Assembly: GCF_017874475.1 (NCBI RefSeq) | Contig: NZ_JAGGLO010000012.1 | Location: 1 to 45,281, forward strand | Length of the DNA: 45,281 bases | Source: Anaerococcus degeneri | GTDB lineage: Bacteria > Bacillota > Clostridia > Tissierellales > Peptoniphilaceae | Reading direction: 5' to 3' | Part shown: positions 1 to 9,511 of the stretch, one piece after another | How the letters are laid out: each line of letters begins with the position of its first letter | Position numbering within the stretch: position 1 is the first letter of the stretch | The notes under the pieces: generated by a model | The model's database searches: none | Seen by the model: only the letters and a program-made list of their open reading frames with translations | What the model was told of the DNA's origin: nothing | Program-made: the position numbers and the translations under genes

Positions 1-11
1 TTAAAACAAAA

Positions 12-55
12 TTAAACGGAATGTCCCCTGTCATGTACAGATTACATTCCGCTTA
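12..55 (-). terminator. Hairpin terminator candidate after the 124-aa membrane protein
   Basis: Arms CGGAATGT (17-24) and ACATTCCG (44-51) pair, with a small inner CTGT/ACAG helix, and TTAA/TTAA pairing outside. On the minus strand it is followed by a T-rich run. It lies about 60 bases after the stop codon of the gene at 111-485, so it could end that transcript. Confidence 0.55.
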
Positions 56-110
56 AAATATTATTAAATTATTCCGTGTTTACGGGTTCAGGTCAAAATC
101 ACCTACTTTT

Positions 111-485
111 TTAATAAGCATTTTCTATCATCTTGTATGATTCATAGAACAAAAGGGCTGATGCTAGGCCTACTAGGACTATGAATTTTATATCAAGGCT
201 TATGGCTAAATATATGGCTAGGATATTTAAAAATACCGCTATGTAATACCTATAAGTATCTTTTTTAGGAAGGTCCCCCAGATAGGTCCCAATTTTTCTA
301 TCAACTCTGATGCCAAGATATTTTTGATAGAGCACAAAAATTAAGGACCAGATTAGGAAAATGACAAAGAAATACCACTTATCATAGACCTTTATGGTAT
401 AAACCGATGCCATAATCAATATCCACATTCCTATTAAAAAACCCAAATAAACTCGTTTTTGTTTGGAAGATAAATTTCTTGCCAT
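111..485 (-). CDS. Small integral membrane protein, unknown function
   Basis: A 124-residue protein that I do not recognise as a named family. It has four hydrophobic stretches arranged as two pairs: roughly residues 12-30 and 36-53, then 80-97 and 99-114. A short basic and polar loop (about 54-77) separates the pairs. The ATG start is preceded by a GGAAAGGGG ribosome site. It is the most downstream minus-strand gene here, separated from the next gene upstream (649-963) by a terminator at 537-561, so it is probably transcribed on its own. Nothing in the sequence indicates a catalytic site. Confidence 0.6.
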   Translation of the reverse strand: MARNLSSKQKRVYLGFLIGMWILIMASVYTIKVYDKWYFFVIFLIWSLIFVLYQKYLGIRVDRKIGTYLGDLPKKDTYRYYIAVFLNILAIYLAISLDIKFIVLVGLASALLFYESYKMIENAY

Positions 486-536
486 AAATTTCCCCTTTCC
501 TTTTCTTTTTATATTTATACCCAGTATAGCCCCCTC

Positions 537-561
537 AAAAAAAAGAAGGCCTGAGCCTTCT
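537..561 (-). terminator. Rho-independent terminator of the engB end of the operon
   Basis: A perfect 7-bp stem, AGAAGGC (544-550) with GCCTTCT (555-561), closes a 4-base loop and is followed on the minus strand by a run of eight Ts (537-544). It lies downstream of the 104-aa gene and probably ends the tig-clpP-clpX-lon-engB transcript. Confidence 0.8.
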
Positions 562-599
562 CATTGTAAATATTCTGTTAAAATGATTCCCTTATTTAT

Positions 600-635
600 G
601 GGATTCCTCCTAGCTATGCACGTCGGAATGACGGG
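600..635. repeat. Possible dispersed GGATTCC...CGGAATGACG repeat
   Basis: The spacer between the terminator and the 104-aa gene contains GGGATTCCTCC, then about 12 bases, then CGTCGGAATGACGGG. ATTCC (603-607) can pair with GGAAT (625-629). This GGAATCC/GGAATGACG arrangement resembles intergenic palindromic repeats I know from many bacterial genomes, but only one copy is visible here, so repetition is not shown. Confidence 0.3.
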
Positions 636-648
636 TTGTAGGATTTTC

Positions 649-963
649 TTATTTATGTTTTCCTTTAATCCTAGCCCTATCCAAGCATAGGCTTACTAGG
701 ACCATAAGGGCAAATTCTTTTAAGTTTGGTAGCCTTCTATTTGTAAATCCAGCTATTAAAAGACTATAGGTAACAAATATGAAAAGACATTCAAGAATTT
801 CATAGATTATTATCTTATTTCTAGAAGATTTATCGCTTCTAATTTTAACCAAGGCCTTGTCATAGGTCTTGGAAATTAAAAAGGAAATTATAATAACTGC
901 CAAGAGGTTAAAAACGAGTATATGATTATCAAAAAAATCTCTAATTTGATTTAAAAATCCCAT
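649..963 (-). CDS. Small membrane protein, unknown function
   Basis: A 104-residue protein with two clear hydrophobic segments (about residues 14-31 and 56-72) and a third weaker one (about 84-95). Basic residues between segments suggest the loop at about 34-50 is cytoplasmic. No family was recognised. It begins 9 bases after the end of engB with an AAGGGGAA ribosome site, so it is most likely the last gene of the clp-lon-engB operon, ahead of the terminator at 537-561. The C-terminus is basic (RARIKGKHK). Confidence 0.6.
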   Translation of the reverse strand: MGFLNQIRDFFDNHILVFNLLAVIIISFLISKTYDKALVKIRSDKSSRNKIIIYEILECLFIFVTYSLLIAGFTNRRLPNLKEFALMVLVSLCLDRARIKGKHK

Positions 964-972
964 ATATTCCCC

Positions 973-1560
973 TTAGGCATTTATTATAACTTCAACCTGC
1001 TCTTCCAAAACGTCCTTATTGTGTTTGGTCTCTGAAGAATAGGCGAAGATTAGGCCTTCGTCTTTGATTTCTAGTTTCTTTTTGATTTGATTTATGTGTT
1101 TTTGGATTTGGCCCTTGGAAATTTTGTCAAACTTGGTTGCTATTACAAAACCCATGAAGCCCGAATCAATAATCCATTCATACATTTGCTTATCTAGGGC
1201 TGTTGGCTCGTGGCGAATGTCTACTATCAAAAATACTTCCTTGAGGTTTTCCCTGTCGTGTAGATATTCGTTGATTAGCTTATCCCACTTGGCCTTTTCT
1301 GCCTTGGATACTTTGGCAAAACCGTAACCAGGTAGGTCCACAAGCCTAAATGAGTCATTTACCCTATAAAAATTTATAGTCCTGGTCTTGCCTGGTTTGG
1401 AAGATGTCCTTGCGATAGCCTTCCTATTAGAAAAAGAATTTATAAAGGAAGACTTGCCGACATTGGACCTACCTACAAAGGCGATTTCAGAAAGAGAATC
1501 TTTTGGCCATTGGGCCTTAAAACCTGCCACTTGTTCGAGTTCTATATTTTTAATTTTCAT
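973..1560 (-). CDS. engB: Ribosome biogenesis GTPase EngB/YsxC
   Basis: A 195-residue TRAFAC-class GTPase of the EngB/YihA/YsxC family, needed for assembly of the large ribosomal subunit. G1 is GRSNVGKS (30-37), G3 is DLPGYG (75-80) and G4 is TKFD (142-145). The switch region SSKPGKTRTINFY (53-65) is typical. Length matches the family. The ATG overlaps the lon stop (ATGA), so it is translationally coupled to lon. The lon-engB order is a conserved Firmicute arrangement. Confidence 0.95.
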   Translation of the reverse strand: MKIKNIELEQVAGFKAQWPKDSLSEIAFVGRSNVGKSSFINSFSNRKAIARTSSKPGKTRTINFYRVNDSFRLVDLPGYGFAKVSKAEKAKWDKLINEYLHDRENLKEVFLIVDIRHEPTALDKQMYEWIIDSGFMGFVIATKFDKISKGQIQKHINQIKKKLEIKDEGLIFAYSSETKHNKDVLEEQVEVIINA

Positions 1561-3887
1561 ATAAGGGCCCTTTCGATTACTTCAGACACGTTTGTAACAG
1601 GGATGAAATTAATCTTATCCCTGATTTCCTTGTCGATGTCTTCTGTATCTCTCTCGTTATCCTTTGGAATAATCACGTTTTTGATTCCATAAGCATATGC
1701 TGCGAGTGCCTTTTCCTTAAGGCCACCTATAGCAAGAACATCACCTGTGATAGTGACTTCACCAGTCATGGCAAGGTTATTTTTAACTTTCCTGCTTGTA
1801 AGGGCTGAGGCGATTGCTGTTGTCATTGTAATACCTGCAGAAGGACCGTCCTTTGGAGTTGCCCCTTCTGGAACGTGGACGTGGATATCTTTTGTTTCGT
1901 AAAATTTACCCTTAATACCGAGTTTATCTGCATTAGATCTGATATATACAAGGGCTGCTTGACCTGATTCCTTCATGACATCGCCAAGAGATCCTGTAAA
2001 TTCAACATTACCCTTACCTTCCATGACGTTGGCCTCAACTGTAAGCATAGTTCCTCCAACAGAAGTCCAAGCAAGGCCATTTACAACGCCAATCTTTTCT
2101 TCTTTTGAGATGTGGTCGTCGATAAATTTCTCACGGCCTAAAAATCTGGTGTAGTTTTGCATGGTGACTCTGACAGTCTTTTTGCCTTCGAGGATTTCCT
2201 TGACTGCACGCCTACAAATCTTGCCAATTAGCCTTTCAAGCTCCCTTACACCTGCTTCTCTAGTATAGGCCTTGATAACTCTTTCTATAACCTTATCCGA
2301 AATCGAAAATTCTTCTTCTTTTAGTCCAGTATTTTCCATTTGCTTTTTCACCAAGTATTTTTTGGCAATATTTAATTTCTCACTTGGGGTATAGCCAGAT
2401 AATTCAATAACTTCAAGCCTATCAAATAGGGCATCTGGAATTTGATTGATGTCATTGGCTGTAGTTAGGAAAAATACATCTGATAGGTCAAAAGGTATAT
2501 CCAAATAGCGGTCGATAAATTTATCATTTTGCTCTGGGTCAAGGACTTCAAGCAATGCGCTTGATGGGTCACCCCTAAAATCTGAACCTAATTTGTCTAT
2601 CTCATCTAAGAGGAAAACTGGATTTTTAACTCCAATGCGATTAATATTGGCAATGACTCGGCCTGCCATTGCCCCAACATAGGTTCTCCTGTGGCCTCTG
2701 ATTTCAGATTCATCAGTCACTCCGCCAAGTCTCATTGAGACAAATTCACGGTTTAGGGCACGGGCAACAGATTTTGCAATAGAAGTCTTACCAACTCCTG
2801 GAGGGCCAACAAGACAAATTATAGATCCCTTTACAGATTTATTTTTAATCTTAACTGCAATTGACTCTAGGATTCTTTCCTTGACGTCTTTTAGGCCGTA
2901 GTGGTCTTGGTCTAAGATTTCTGTAGCCCTTTTTATATCAAGGCTTTCCTTAGATTTTTTATTCCATGGAAGTCCTACTACAAAATCAAGGTAGGATGAA
3001 ATGACTCCGTAGTCTGGGCTCATTTCTGGAATTAATTCTAGCCTGTCTAGATCTTTTTCAAGGGACTTTCTCGCCTGTTTATCAAACTTAATCTTTTTTA
3101 TCTTGGCCCTTAATTCGTCAACTTCGTTTTCAGCCTGGCCAGTTGTAGAAGCGAGTTCCTTTTTAAGGACATCCATCTTCTCTCTAAGATAATATTCCTT
3201 TTGAGATTGGTTGATATTTTCAGAAACTGTCCTCTCAATTTCTTCGCCCAGGTTCTTAAGCTCAATTTCCTTATTAATTATCCTGTGAACAAGCTCCATC
3301 CTCTCTTTTGCATCAAAAGTAGAAAGAATATCGTAATATTCCTTTGGAGCAAGGTCTAGGTTATAGGTAATTAAATCCACCAACCTGTGGTAGTTTTCAA
3401 GCTCAGTCATGCCGTATGCGATTTCATCAGGAATGTCATCGTTAATCATGGTATATTCCCTAAAATCGCTCACCAAAAGTTTGCGAAGAGCCTCTAGGAC
3501 ATCTGTTTTTTCTTGATTTTCTTCTATATATTCATATTTTTCAATCTCACACCTGAGAAAACCTTCAGCTACATGGAGTTTTTTTAATTTTCCAAGGCCT
3601 GTTGCCTGGACAAAGACCCTTATATCTCCATTTGGTAGGGGAAAAGTTTCCTTGATTTCAGCTACTATACCGACCTCTTCTAGGCCGTCCTGCTTTGGAT
3701 TGTCATCAAAAATATCAAGCTGGTTTACCAAAAACAATTCTTCGTTGTTCAGTTTTGCATTTTCTACAGCATTTTTTGATATAGATCTTGATGAGTCAAA
3801 ATTGAGCATAGTAGTAGGCATAACCCAATATCCTCTAAGGGGAATTAGGGGGAGATTTACTTCACTTATTTTATAAACTTCATTCAT
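1557..3887 (-). CDS. lon: ATP-dependent Lon protease
   Basis: A 776-residue LonA protease that degrades misfolded and regulatory proteins in the cytoplasm. In order: an N-terminal substrate-binding domain (about 10-205), coiled coil, AAA+ module with Walker A GPPGVGKT (361-368) and Walker B VFLLDEID (424-431), and a C-terminal Ser-Lys protease with Ser683 in PKDGPSAG and Lys726 in GGLKEK. Length is normal for LonA. The ATG at 3887 has a GTGAGGC ribosome site. It follows clpX after 53 bases that hold a hairpin (3907-3934), so expression may partly drop between clpX and lon. It overlaps engB by 4 bases. Confidence 0.97.
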   Translation of the reverse strand: MNEVYKISEVNLPLIPLRGYWVMPTTMLNFDSSRSISKNAVENAKLNNEELFLVNQLDIFDDNPKQDGLEEVGIVAEIKETFPLPNGDIRVFVQATGLGKLKKLHVAEGFLRCEIEKYEYIEENQEKTDVLEALRKLLVSDFREYTMINDDIPDEIAYGMTELENYHRLVDLITYNLDLAPKEYYDILSTFDAKERMELVHRIINKEIELKNLGEEIERTVSENINQSQKEYYLREKMDVLKKELASTTGQAENEVDELRAKIKKIKFDKQARKSLEKDLDRLELIPEMSPDYGVISSYLDFVVGLPWNKKSKESLDIKRATEILDQDHYGLKDVKERILESIAVKIKNKSVKGSIICLVGPPGVGKTSIAKSVARALNREFVSMRLGGVTDESEIRGHRRTYVGAMAGRVIANINRIGVKNPVFLLDEIDKLGSDFRGDPSSALLEVLDPEQNDKFIDRYLDIPFDLSDVFFLTTANDINQIPDALFDRLEVIELSGYTPSEKLNIAKKYLVKKQMENTGLKEEEFSISDKVIERVIKAYTREAGVRELERLIGKICRRAVKEILEGKKTVRVTMQNYTRFLGREKFIDDHISKEEKIGVVNGLAWTSVGGTMLTVEANVMEGKGNVEFTGSLGDVMKESGQAALVYIRSNADKLGIKGKFYETKDIHVHVPEGATPKDGPSAGITMTTAIASALTSRKVKNNLAMTGEVTITGDVLAIGGLKEKALAAYAYGIKNVIIPKDNERDTEDIDKEIRDKINFIPVTNVSEVIERALI

Positions 3888-3906
3888 ATTTGCCTCACTT
3901 AGTCAA

Positions 3907-3934
3907 AAAGGGAAATGACTAGCATTCCCCCTTT
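3907..3934 (-). terminator. Intercistronic hairpin between clpX and lon
   Basis: On the minus strand AAAGGG plus GGAATG pairs with CATTTCCCTTT through about 11 bp with one bulge, leaving a CTAGT loop, followed by a short T-run. It could act as a partial terminator or an mRNA-processing or stability element. Confidence 0.45.
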
Positions 3935-3940
3935 GTATCT

Positions 3941-5155
3941 TTATTTCTTTTTGTATTCTAGTTTACTATGGTCATCGATAGATTCTTTGGTTACAATTAC
4001 TTCTTTGATTTCGTCCCTAGATGGGATTTCATACATCACATCCAAAAGGAGATTTTCAATAATTGTCCTAAGGCCCCTGGCACCTGTCTTTTGGTCATAG
4101 GCTTTTTTCGCAATTTCAGCTATAGCATCATCGTTAAAATGAAGCTTCACATCGTCAAGGTCAAAAAGCTTTTGGTATTGCTTGATTAGGGAGTTTTTAG
4201 GCTCATTCAAAATCCTTACAAGGGCGTCTTCGTCAAGGGCATCAAGGCTAACAATAATTGGAACCCTGCCTATAAATTCTGGTATAAGACCGAATTTCAA
4301 CAAGTCTTCAGTATTTACCATGGATAGGTCGGTTTTTTCCCTCTTTGTAATATCAGCACCAAAACCAATGGTCTTATCAATTTGTCTTTGGTTTATGATA
4401 TCGCCTATTCCCTCAAAGGCCCCACCTAGGATAAATAAAATATTTGTGGTATCTACCCTTATATATTCTTGGGATGGGTGCTTTCTGCCACCTTGAGGCG
4501 GAACATTGGCCTCAGTTCCCTCTATTAATTTAAGAAGGGCTTGTTGGACACCTTCCCCACTAACATCACGGGTTATAGATGGGTTTTCGCTTTTTCTTGT
4601 AATCTTATCTATCTCGTCAACATAGATTATACCAAGTTCTGCTGCTTCTATATCATAGTCAGCTGCTTGGACTAATTTTAAGATAATATTTTCTACATCC
4701 TCACCAACATAACCTGCTTCGGTAAGACTTGTAGCATCTGCAATGGCAAATGGAACATTAAGCTTTCTGGCAAGAGTTTGAGCAAGGAGAGTCTTACCTG
4801 ATCCTGTTGGTCCAAGCATTAAAATATTTGATTTTTGTAATTCAACTTCAGAATCTTCTTCATTGCTGGTAATTCTTTTGTAGTGGTTATAAACTGCCAC
4901 AGATAGGGTTTTTTTTGCATCTTCCTGGCCAATGACATAAGAATCAAGGTAGGCCTTAATATCCTTTGGTTTTGAAAGTTCAAAGTCAAAATCAAAACCA
5001 TCCTCAATATTATTGTCTTCTTTGATAATCTCAGAGCAAAGCTCAACGCATTCATTGCAAATATATCCATCTGCTCCTGCTATTATCCTTTTGACCTGGC
5101 TGGCGTCTTTACCACAAAAAGAACATCTTACCGTACTTTTTTCCTTATCAGCCAT
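3941..5155 (-). CDS. clpX: ClpX, ATPase subunit of the Clp protease
   Basis: A 404-residue AAA+ unfoldase that feeds substrates to ClpP. It begins with a C4 zinc-binding domain (Cys11, Cys14, Cys33, Cys36), followed by Walker A GPTGSGKT (115-122), pore loop GYVG (148-151), Walker B IIYVDEID (176-183) and the C-terminal small domain. Length is standard. One base separates the clpP stop from its ATG. There is no strong ribosome site, so translation is probably coupled to clpP. The order clpP-clpX-lon is common in Firmicutes. Confidence 0.97.
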   Translation of the reverse strand: MADKEKSTVRCSFCGKDASQVKRIIAGADGYICNECVELCSEIIKEDNNIEDGFDFDFELSKPKDIKAYLDSYVIGQEDAKKTLSVAVYNHYKRITSNEEDSEVELQKSNILMLGPTGSGKTLLAQTLARKLNVPFAIADATSLTEAGYVGEDVENIILKLVQAADYDIEAAELGIIYVDEIDKITRKSENPSITRDVSGEGVQQALLKLIEGTEANVPPQGGRKHPSQEYIRVDTTNILFILGGAFEGIGDIINQRQIDKTIGFGADITKREKTDLSMVNTEDLLKFGLIPEFIGRVPIIVSLDALDEDALVRILNEPKNSLIKQYQKLFDLDDVKLHFNDDAIAEIAKKAYDQKTGARGLRTIIENLLLDVMYEIPSRDEIKEVIVTKESIDDHSKLEYKKK

Positions 5156-5156
5156 T

Positions 5157-5753
5157 TTACTTATTACTTTCTATAACTTTATCAATTAGGCCGTATTTTA
5201 GGGCCTCTTCTGCTGTCATCGCAAAGTCTCTGTCTGTATCTCTTTCGATAGTTTCTAGGTCCTTGCCAGTATTTTCGGCTAGGATTCTGTTGAGATTACC
5301 CTTAATTTTAAGGATTTGCTCAGCTTGGATAACTATGTCTGATGCTTGACCTTGGGCACCACCAGATGGTTGGTGGATCATTATATTGGAGTTTGGTAGG
5401 GAAAATCTCTTGCCCTTGGCTCCTGAAGATAATAAGACCGCTCCCATTGAGGCTGCCTGGCCAATACAAATTGTAGATACATCTGGTTTTATATAATTCA
5501 TTGTGTCATAGATTGCAAGACCGCTTGTGACAACTCCACCTGGGGAATTGATATAAAAATGTATATCCTTATTTGGGTCTTCACTTTCTAGGAATAGAAG
5601 TTGGGCGATAATTATATCGCTTACTTCATCACGGACCTCTCCAGATAGGAAGATTATCCTATCTTTTAGAAGTCTTGAATATATGTCATAGGCTCTTTCG
5701 CCCCTGTTTGTTTGTTCGATAACAGTTGGTACTAAATAATTTTTAGCTAACAC
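5157..5753 (-). CDS. clpP: ClpP, proteolytic subunit of the Clp protease
   Basis: A 198-residue serine peptidase that forms the barrel partner of ClpX and other Clp ATPases. The nucleophile is Ser102 in GQAASMGAV, the base is His127 in MIHQPSGG, and the acid is an Asp in RDTDRD (171-176). It starts with GTG: the AAGGAG ribosome site sits five bases upstream and no better ATG is near. Length is normal and the catalytic triad is intact. It lies between tig and clpX in one minus-strand operon. Confidence 0.97.
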   Translation of the reverse strand: MLAKNYLVPTVIEQTNRGERAYDIYSRLLKDRIIFLSGEVRDEVSDIIIAQLLFLESEDPNKDIHFYINSPGGVVTSGLAIYDTMNYIKPDVSTICIGQAASMGAVLLSSGAKGKRFSLPNSNIMIHQPSGGAQGQASDIVIQAEQILKIKGNLNRILAENTGKDLETIERDTDRDFAMTAEEALKYGLIDKVIESNK

Positions 5754-5801
5754 TGTGTCTCCTTTCTGGGAAATTCCCTTTGGAAACTGCTAGAAAATCT
5801 C

Positions 5802-7151
5802 TTAGTCTTCCTTTTCTTCTTTTTTAGAATTTTCTTCTACAAATTTGTGGTATTCTTCGTGAGGAAGAGCCTTAGCTTTTGAAGCAAGGAATTCTACAGC
5901 TTTTCTTCTCTTAATATTTTCTACAAGAGTATCATCTGATACGTTTTTAGCGAAGATTTCTTTGAATTTTTCAACATCTTCTACGCCGTAGTTTTTAGCA
6001 GTTTCTTGTAGTTCTTTTTCTTTTTCTTCGTCAGATACTTCAATATTTTCTTTAAGAGCTACTTCGTCAATTACAAGATTTGCCTTAACTCTAGCTTCTG
6101 CTTGAGCCCTATATTGGTCACGGATTTGGTTAATATCCATCTTTGTAAGCTCAATATATTGGCTAAGTGTTAGTCCCATGCCTTGTAGTCTTTGGTCAAG
6201 GTTTTGTAATTCGTAGTCTATTTCTCTGTCAACCATGCTCTTTGGTGCGCTTACTTCAGATTTTTCTACTAAAGCTGCTACTGCTTGGTTTTCTCTCATA
6301 TTTTGAGCATATTCTTTTTTGTCATCAGCTAGTTTTTCTCTTAAATTGTTTTTAAGTTCTTCTAGGCTGTCATATTCTGAAATATCTTTTGCAAATTCAT
6401 CGTCAAGTTCTGGAAGTTGTTTTTCTGTGATAGAATTAATTTCAACAACAAATTTAGCGTCCTTGCCTTGGAATTCTTTTGCTTGGTAATCTTCTGGGAA
6501 AGTTACATTTACATCAAACTTATCGCCTACATTGTGGCCGATAATTTGATCTTCAAATCCTTGGATAAAAGTGTTTGAGCCAATTACAAGGTCATAGCCT
6601 TCTGCCTTGCCGCCTTCAAATCTTTCTCCGTCAAGATAGCCATCAAAGTCGATGTTTACCTTATCTTCTGCCTTTACAGGTCTGTCTGTAACTTCAACAA
6701 GTCTTGCGTTTTCTTCAAGTTGTCTATCAAGCTCAGCTTTGATATCTTCGTCAGTAACTTCGCTAGAAACTTCTTCGATTACTAGTTCGTCATAGTTTCC
6801 AAGAACTGGATGTGGTTTTGTTTCTACTTCTACCTTGAAAGTAATGTCCTTACCTTCTTCGATGTCATCAAGGTCAACTGATGGTTGGTCGATTACTTCA
6901 AGACCTAGTTCTTCTACTGCCTTTTCATATGGCTCTGGGAATACTATTTGGATAGCATCATCGTAGAATATTTCTGGACCGTACATTTTTTCAAGAACTC
7001 TTCTTGGAACGTGTCCTGGTCTAAAACCATCGATTCTATATCTCTTTTTATTTTTCTTGTAAACTGTGTCTGTTGCTTTCTTAAATTCATCATAGCTTAC
7101 GTTAAATTCAAACTTTGCTATGTTGTTTTCGTGTGATTTTAATTCTGTCAT
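5802..7151 (-). CDS. tig: Trigger factor, ribosome-associated chaperone
   Basis: A 449-residue ribosome-docked folding chaperone and peptidyl-prolyl isomerase. The N-terminal ribosome-binding loop GFRPGHVPR (about 42-50) matches the family GFRxGxxP signature. It is followed by an FKBP-type domain (about 155-245) and a long helical C-terminal chaperone domain ending in a lysine/glutamate-rich tail. The ATG has a GGAGGATG ribosome site. It is first in the tig-clpP-clpX-lon-engB operon, behind the promoter at 7186-7214, so folding and degradation factors are expressed together. Confidence 0.96.
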   Translation of the reverse strand: MTELKSHENNIAKFEFNVSYDEFKKATDTVYKKNKKRYRIDGFRPGHVPRRVLEKMYGPEIFYDDAIQIVFPEPYEKAVEELGLEVIDQPSVDLDDIEEGKDITFKVEVETKPHPVLGNYDELVIEEVSSEVTDEDIKAELDRQLEENARLVEVTDRPVKAEDKVNIDFDGYLDGERFEGGKAEGYDLVIGSNTFIQGFEDQIIGHNVGDKFDVNVTFPEDYQAKEFQGKDAKFVVEINSITEKQLPELDDEFAKDISEYDSLEELKNNLREKLADDKKEYAQNMRENQAVAALVEKSEVSAPKSMVDREIDYELQNLDQRLQGMGLTLSQYIELTKMDINQIRDQYRAQAEARVKANLVIDEVALKENIEVSDEEKEKELQETAKNYGVEDVEKFKEIFAKNVSDDTLVENIKRRKAVEFLASKAKALPHEEYHKFVEENSKKEEKED

Positions 7152-7185
7152 TTCATCCTCCGTGTACTTTTCTACTCATTGTAAT

Positions 7186-7214
7186 AATATACTACTCATA
7201 AGCCTACCTATCAA
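7186..7214 (-). promoter_or_regulatory. Promoter of the tig-clpP-clpX-lon operon
   Basis: On the minus strand TTGATA (7209-7214), a 17-bp spacer and TATATT (7186-7191) form a good vegetative-type promoter 35 bases before the tig start. The -35 box overlaps the last codons of cca. No CtsR or HrcA-like repeat was seen near it. Confidence 0.65.
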
Positions 7215-8532
7215 GCCTTGAACCTAGATTCCTAGCCAAGGTTAATAAAGTATCCCTATCATTTGTTAAATTTTCTTCAAAGACTCTTCTTTCGATTTCT
7301 TTTAAAATCTCGCCTACAAGTGGGCCTTCATTAAAGCCAAGCCCTATCAAATCCTTGCCATTTATTGCAAGATCTTTTCTCGATAAGACTGGTTTTCTTT
7401 CAAGGATTTCCTTTAATAAGATTCTACCCTTTTCTATGTTTGAAATATCTTCGTGGACTGTGGCCAAAATATCCGCTTCCTGAAGGTCAAAGAGCCTTTT
7501 TAAATTATCTTCTCCAAGCCTTCTTAAAAGCCTTGCCACAGATTTTTCAGTATAAGGGTTTGACGAATCCATGTGTCGACCAATTAGGATACCTACATCT
7601 TCTATTATCTTTTTTGGATATTTTAAATATTTTAATCTCTTCTCAGCAAGTTCTTGTGAAATTTTTTGGTGACCAAAAAACCTTCCATTGCCGTCCTCAT
7701 CTAGGAAAAAAGTTGCAGGCTTTCCTATATCATGGAAAAGAGCTGCTAGCCTTGTTACTAGATCTGGAGGAGTTCCCTCCAAGACCTTCAGGCTATGGTC
7801 GAAACAGTCAAGATAATGGTGGGGCGAATGTTGGTTGAAACCTACCATTTCCTTCACTTCTGGAAAAATTTCTTCTAGAAGACCAAGCTTATCCAATAGC
7901 CTAATTCCCCTGGCAGGATCTGGGCCTATTAGGATTTTATCAAGCTCTGCCGCCTGCCTTTCAACAGAAATATAGGCTAAGTTTTTAGAATTTTTCTTAA
8001 TAGCCTCTTGCAAATTCTTTTCAATATCAAAACCCAAATTTGCCGCAAATCTCACAGCCCTCAAGGCCCTCAGATAATCTTCACTTATCCTCTCATAAGG
8101 ATTCCCAACCGCCCTTATGATTTTTTCTTTGATATCCTTTTGACCTCCAAAATGGTCAATCAATTCACCATTCCTAAGAGCCATGGCATTTATAGTGAAA
8201 TCTCGCCTTTCTAAGTCGCTTTCGATATTATCAGCAAAAACCACCTGGCCAGGCCTTCTCTTATCCTTATAGGAAAAATCCTTCCTAAAAGTAGTAATTT
8301 CGTATTCTTGACCATGACCAATGACCCTTATTGTTCCAAATTTTTTTCCAACATCAAGAATTTTTAAGTCCTTAAAAATTTCTTCTATTTGGTCTGGCCT
8401 GGCTTTTGTGCTTATATCAACATCAGAAGAGGCCCTGCCCATGATTTTATCACGGACAAAGCCTCCCACTAGGTAGGACTCGTATCCCGCCTTTTCAAGT
8501 CTTCTAAGAACTTCTTCTTTATTCAGTGTCAT
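7204..8532 (-). CDS. cca: CCA tRNA nucleotidyltransferase with HD domain
   Basis: A 442-residue enzyme that adds or repairs the 3' CCA of tRNAs. It has the nucleotidyltransferase head with GGFVRD near residue 20 and the DVD metal-binding pair shortly after, then arginine-rich tRNA-recognition segments, and a C-terminal HD phosphohydrolase domain with HDIGKP. I start it at the ATG at 8532 rather than at an upstream in-frame start, because MTLNKEEVLRRLEKAGY is where family similarity begins and this ATG overlaps the ybbR stop by 14 bases. It is last in the cdaA-ybbR-cca set. It may matter here that a tRNA whose CCA is genome-encoded lies in the same window. Confidence 0.93.
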   Translation of the reverse strand: MTLNKEEVLRRLEKAGYESYLVGGFVRDKIMGRASSDVDISTKARPDQIEEIFKDLKILDVGKKFGTIRVIGHGQEYEITTFRKDFSYKDKRRPGQVVFADNIESDLERRDFTINAMALRNGELIDHFGGQKDIKEKIIRAVGNPYERISEDYLRALRAVRFAANLGFDIEKNLQEAIKKNSKNLAYISVERQAAELDKILIGPDPARGIRLLDKLGLLEEIFPEVKEMVGFNQHSPHHYLDCFDHSLKVLEGTPPDLVTRLAALFHDIGKPATFFLDEDGNGRFFGHQKISQELAEKRLKYLKYPKKIIEDVGILIGRHMDSSNPYTEKSVARLLRRLGEDNLKRLFDLQEADILATVHEDISNIEKGRILLKEILERKPVLSRKDLAINGKDLIGLGFNEGPLVGEILKEIERRVFEENLTNDRDTLLTLARNLGSRLDR

Positions 8533-9511
8533 CTCTATCCTTTGTAGATGTTGGGACTTTTTGAACTTCGATTTTATAGGATACAGTGTCGTCCCCATCA
8601 TAAACCTCAACACCTTCTGGCAAATCAAGTTTAATCTCACCAGACTTTGAAGATCTGATATAGCCCGCAATCAAAGTTTGAGTCGGAATCTCATCTATAT
8701 CCCTAATTACTTGACCAGGTCCCTTTATAATTATTGTGTCAGGAGAAACAGCTCTCAATGTCTCAACATAGCCATTTGCTATATCTCCCCTCACAATGAA
8801 ATTGACCTTAACTTTCTTAGTCTCATAGACGTAAAAGGAAAGATTTACATCCTTACTATCAAGATCAGCGCCTTCCACAATCTTGCCCTCCTTATCGAGG
8901 ACCTTAATAGGTACATTGTGGATTTTGCCGTCAAGGTATTCTGGATCGTCAACATGGACCTCTATCCTATCAACCTGGTTGATTACTGACTCTGGCCCCT
9001 TGATTTTAATAACTTGAGGATTTTGCTCATTAACTTCTACAATCTTGCCATCCTTTAATTTATCGGCAATAACAATATTTACCGGCTTTTTTTTCTCAAT
9101 AATCCTTTGGATATTAAGGTTAATCTTTGATGGATCAACTGAATCAAGATAAATCCCTGTTGGAGTGTCAACCTTAACATCAACTGACTTTATCCCTTCT
9201 TTAGCATCCATAACATTTATAGAAGCTTGAATATCATCAGCTTTAAGGCTAACAATATTATCCCTAGAACCAGTTAGCTTTACATTTACAGAAGAAATAT
9301 CGTCCTTACTTACAATTGTATAGCCCTTTTCTTCAAGCTTATCCTGGTTTTGGATAATAACTGGAATATTCCTAAAAGTCCTGTTAGTTGAAGGATTAGT
9401 CGATGTTGTAACATAGGCCCACATGAAAATAGCCACAATTATAGAAAGGATTAAAAGCTGTTTATCGCTATTTGCATTGACCTTCTTAAATTTTTCAAAA
9501 AATTTATTCAT
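8519..9511 (-). CDS. cdaR: YbbR-domain protein, CdaR-like regulator of CdaA
   Basis: A 330-residue protein with one N-terminal membrane helix (about 20-38) followed by several YbbR repeats predicted outside the membrane. In Firmicutes this protein sits next to CdaA and modulates c-di-AMP synthesis. I chose the ATG at 9511 because AAAGGAGGG lies directly upstream, whereas the longer in-frame start at 9538 has no ribosome site. The gene overlaps the end of cdaA by 8 bases, pointing to coupled translation. The usual third gene glmM is absent and cca follows instead. Confidence 0.9.
   Translation of the reverse strand: MNKFFEKFKKVNANSDKQLLILSIIVAIFMWAYVTTSTNPSTNRTFRNIPVIIQNQDKLEEKGYTIVSKDDISSVNVKLTGSRDNIVSLKADDIQASINVMDAKEGIKSVDVKVDTPTGIYLDSVDPSKINLNIQRIIEKKKPVNIVIADKLKDGKIVEVNEQNPQVIKIKGPESVINQVDRIEVHVDDPEYLDGKIHNVPIKVLDKEGKIVEGADLDSKDVNLSFYVYETKKVKVNFIVRGDIANGYVETLRAVSPDTIIIKGPGQVIRDIDEIPTQTLIAGYIRSSKSGEIKLDLPEGVEVYDGDDTVSYKIEVQKVPTSTKDRDDTE

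Noticed and set aside
7365-7838. 157-codon plus-strand open frame
   Set aside because: It lies wholly within cca in antisense. cca has complete family motifs and this frame has none.
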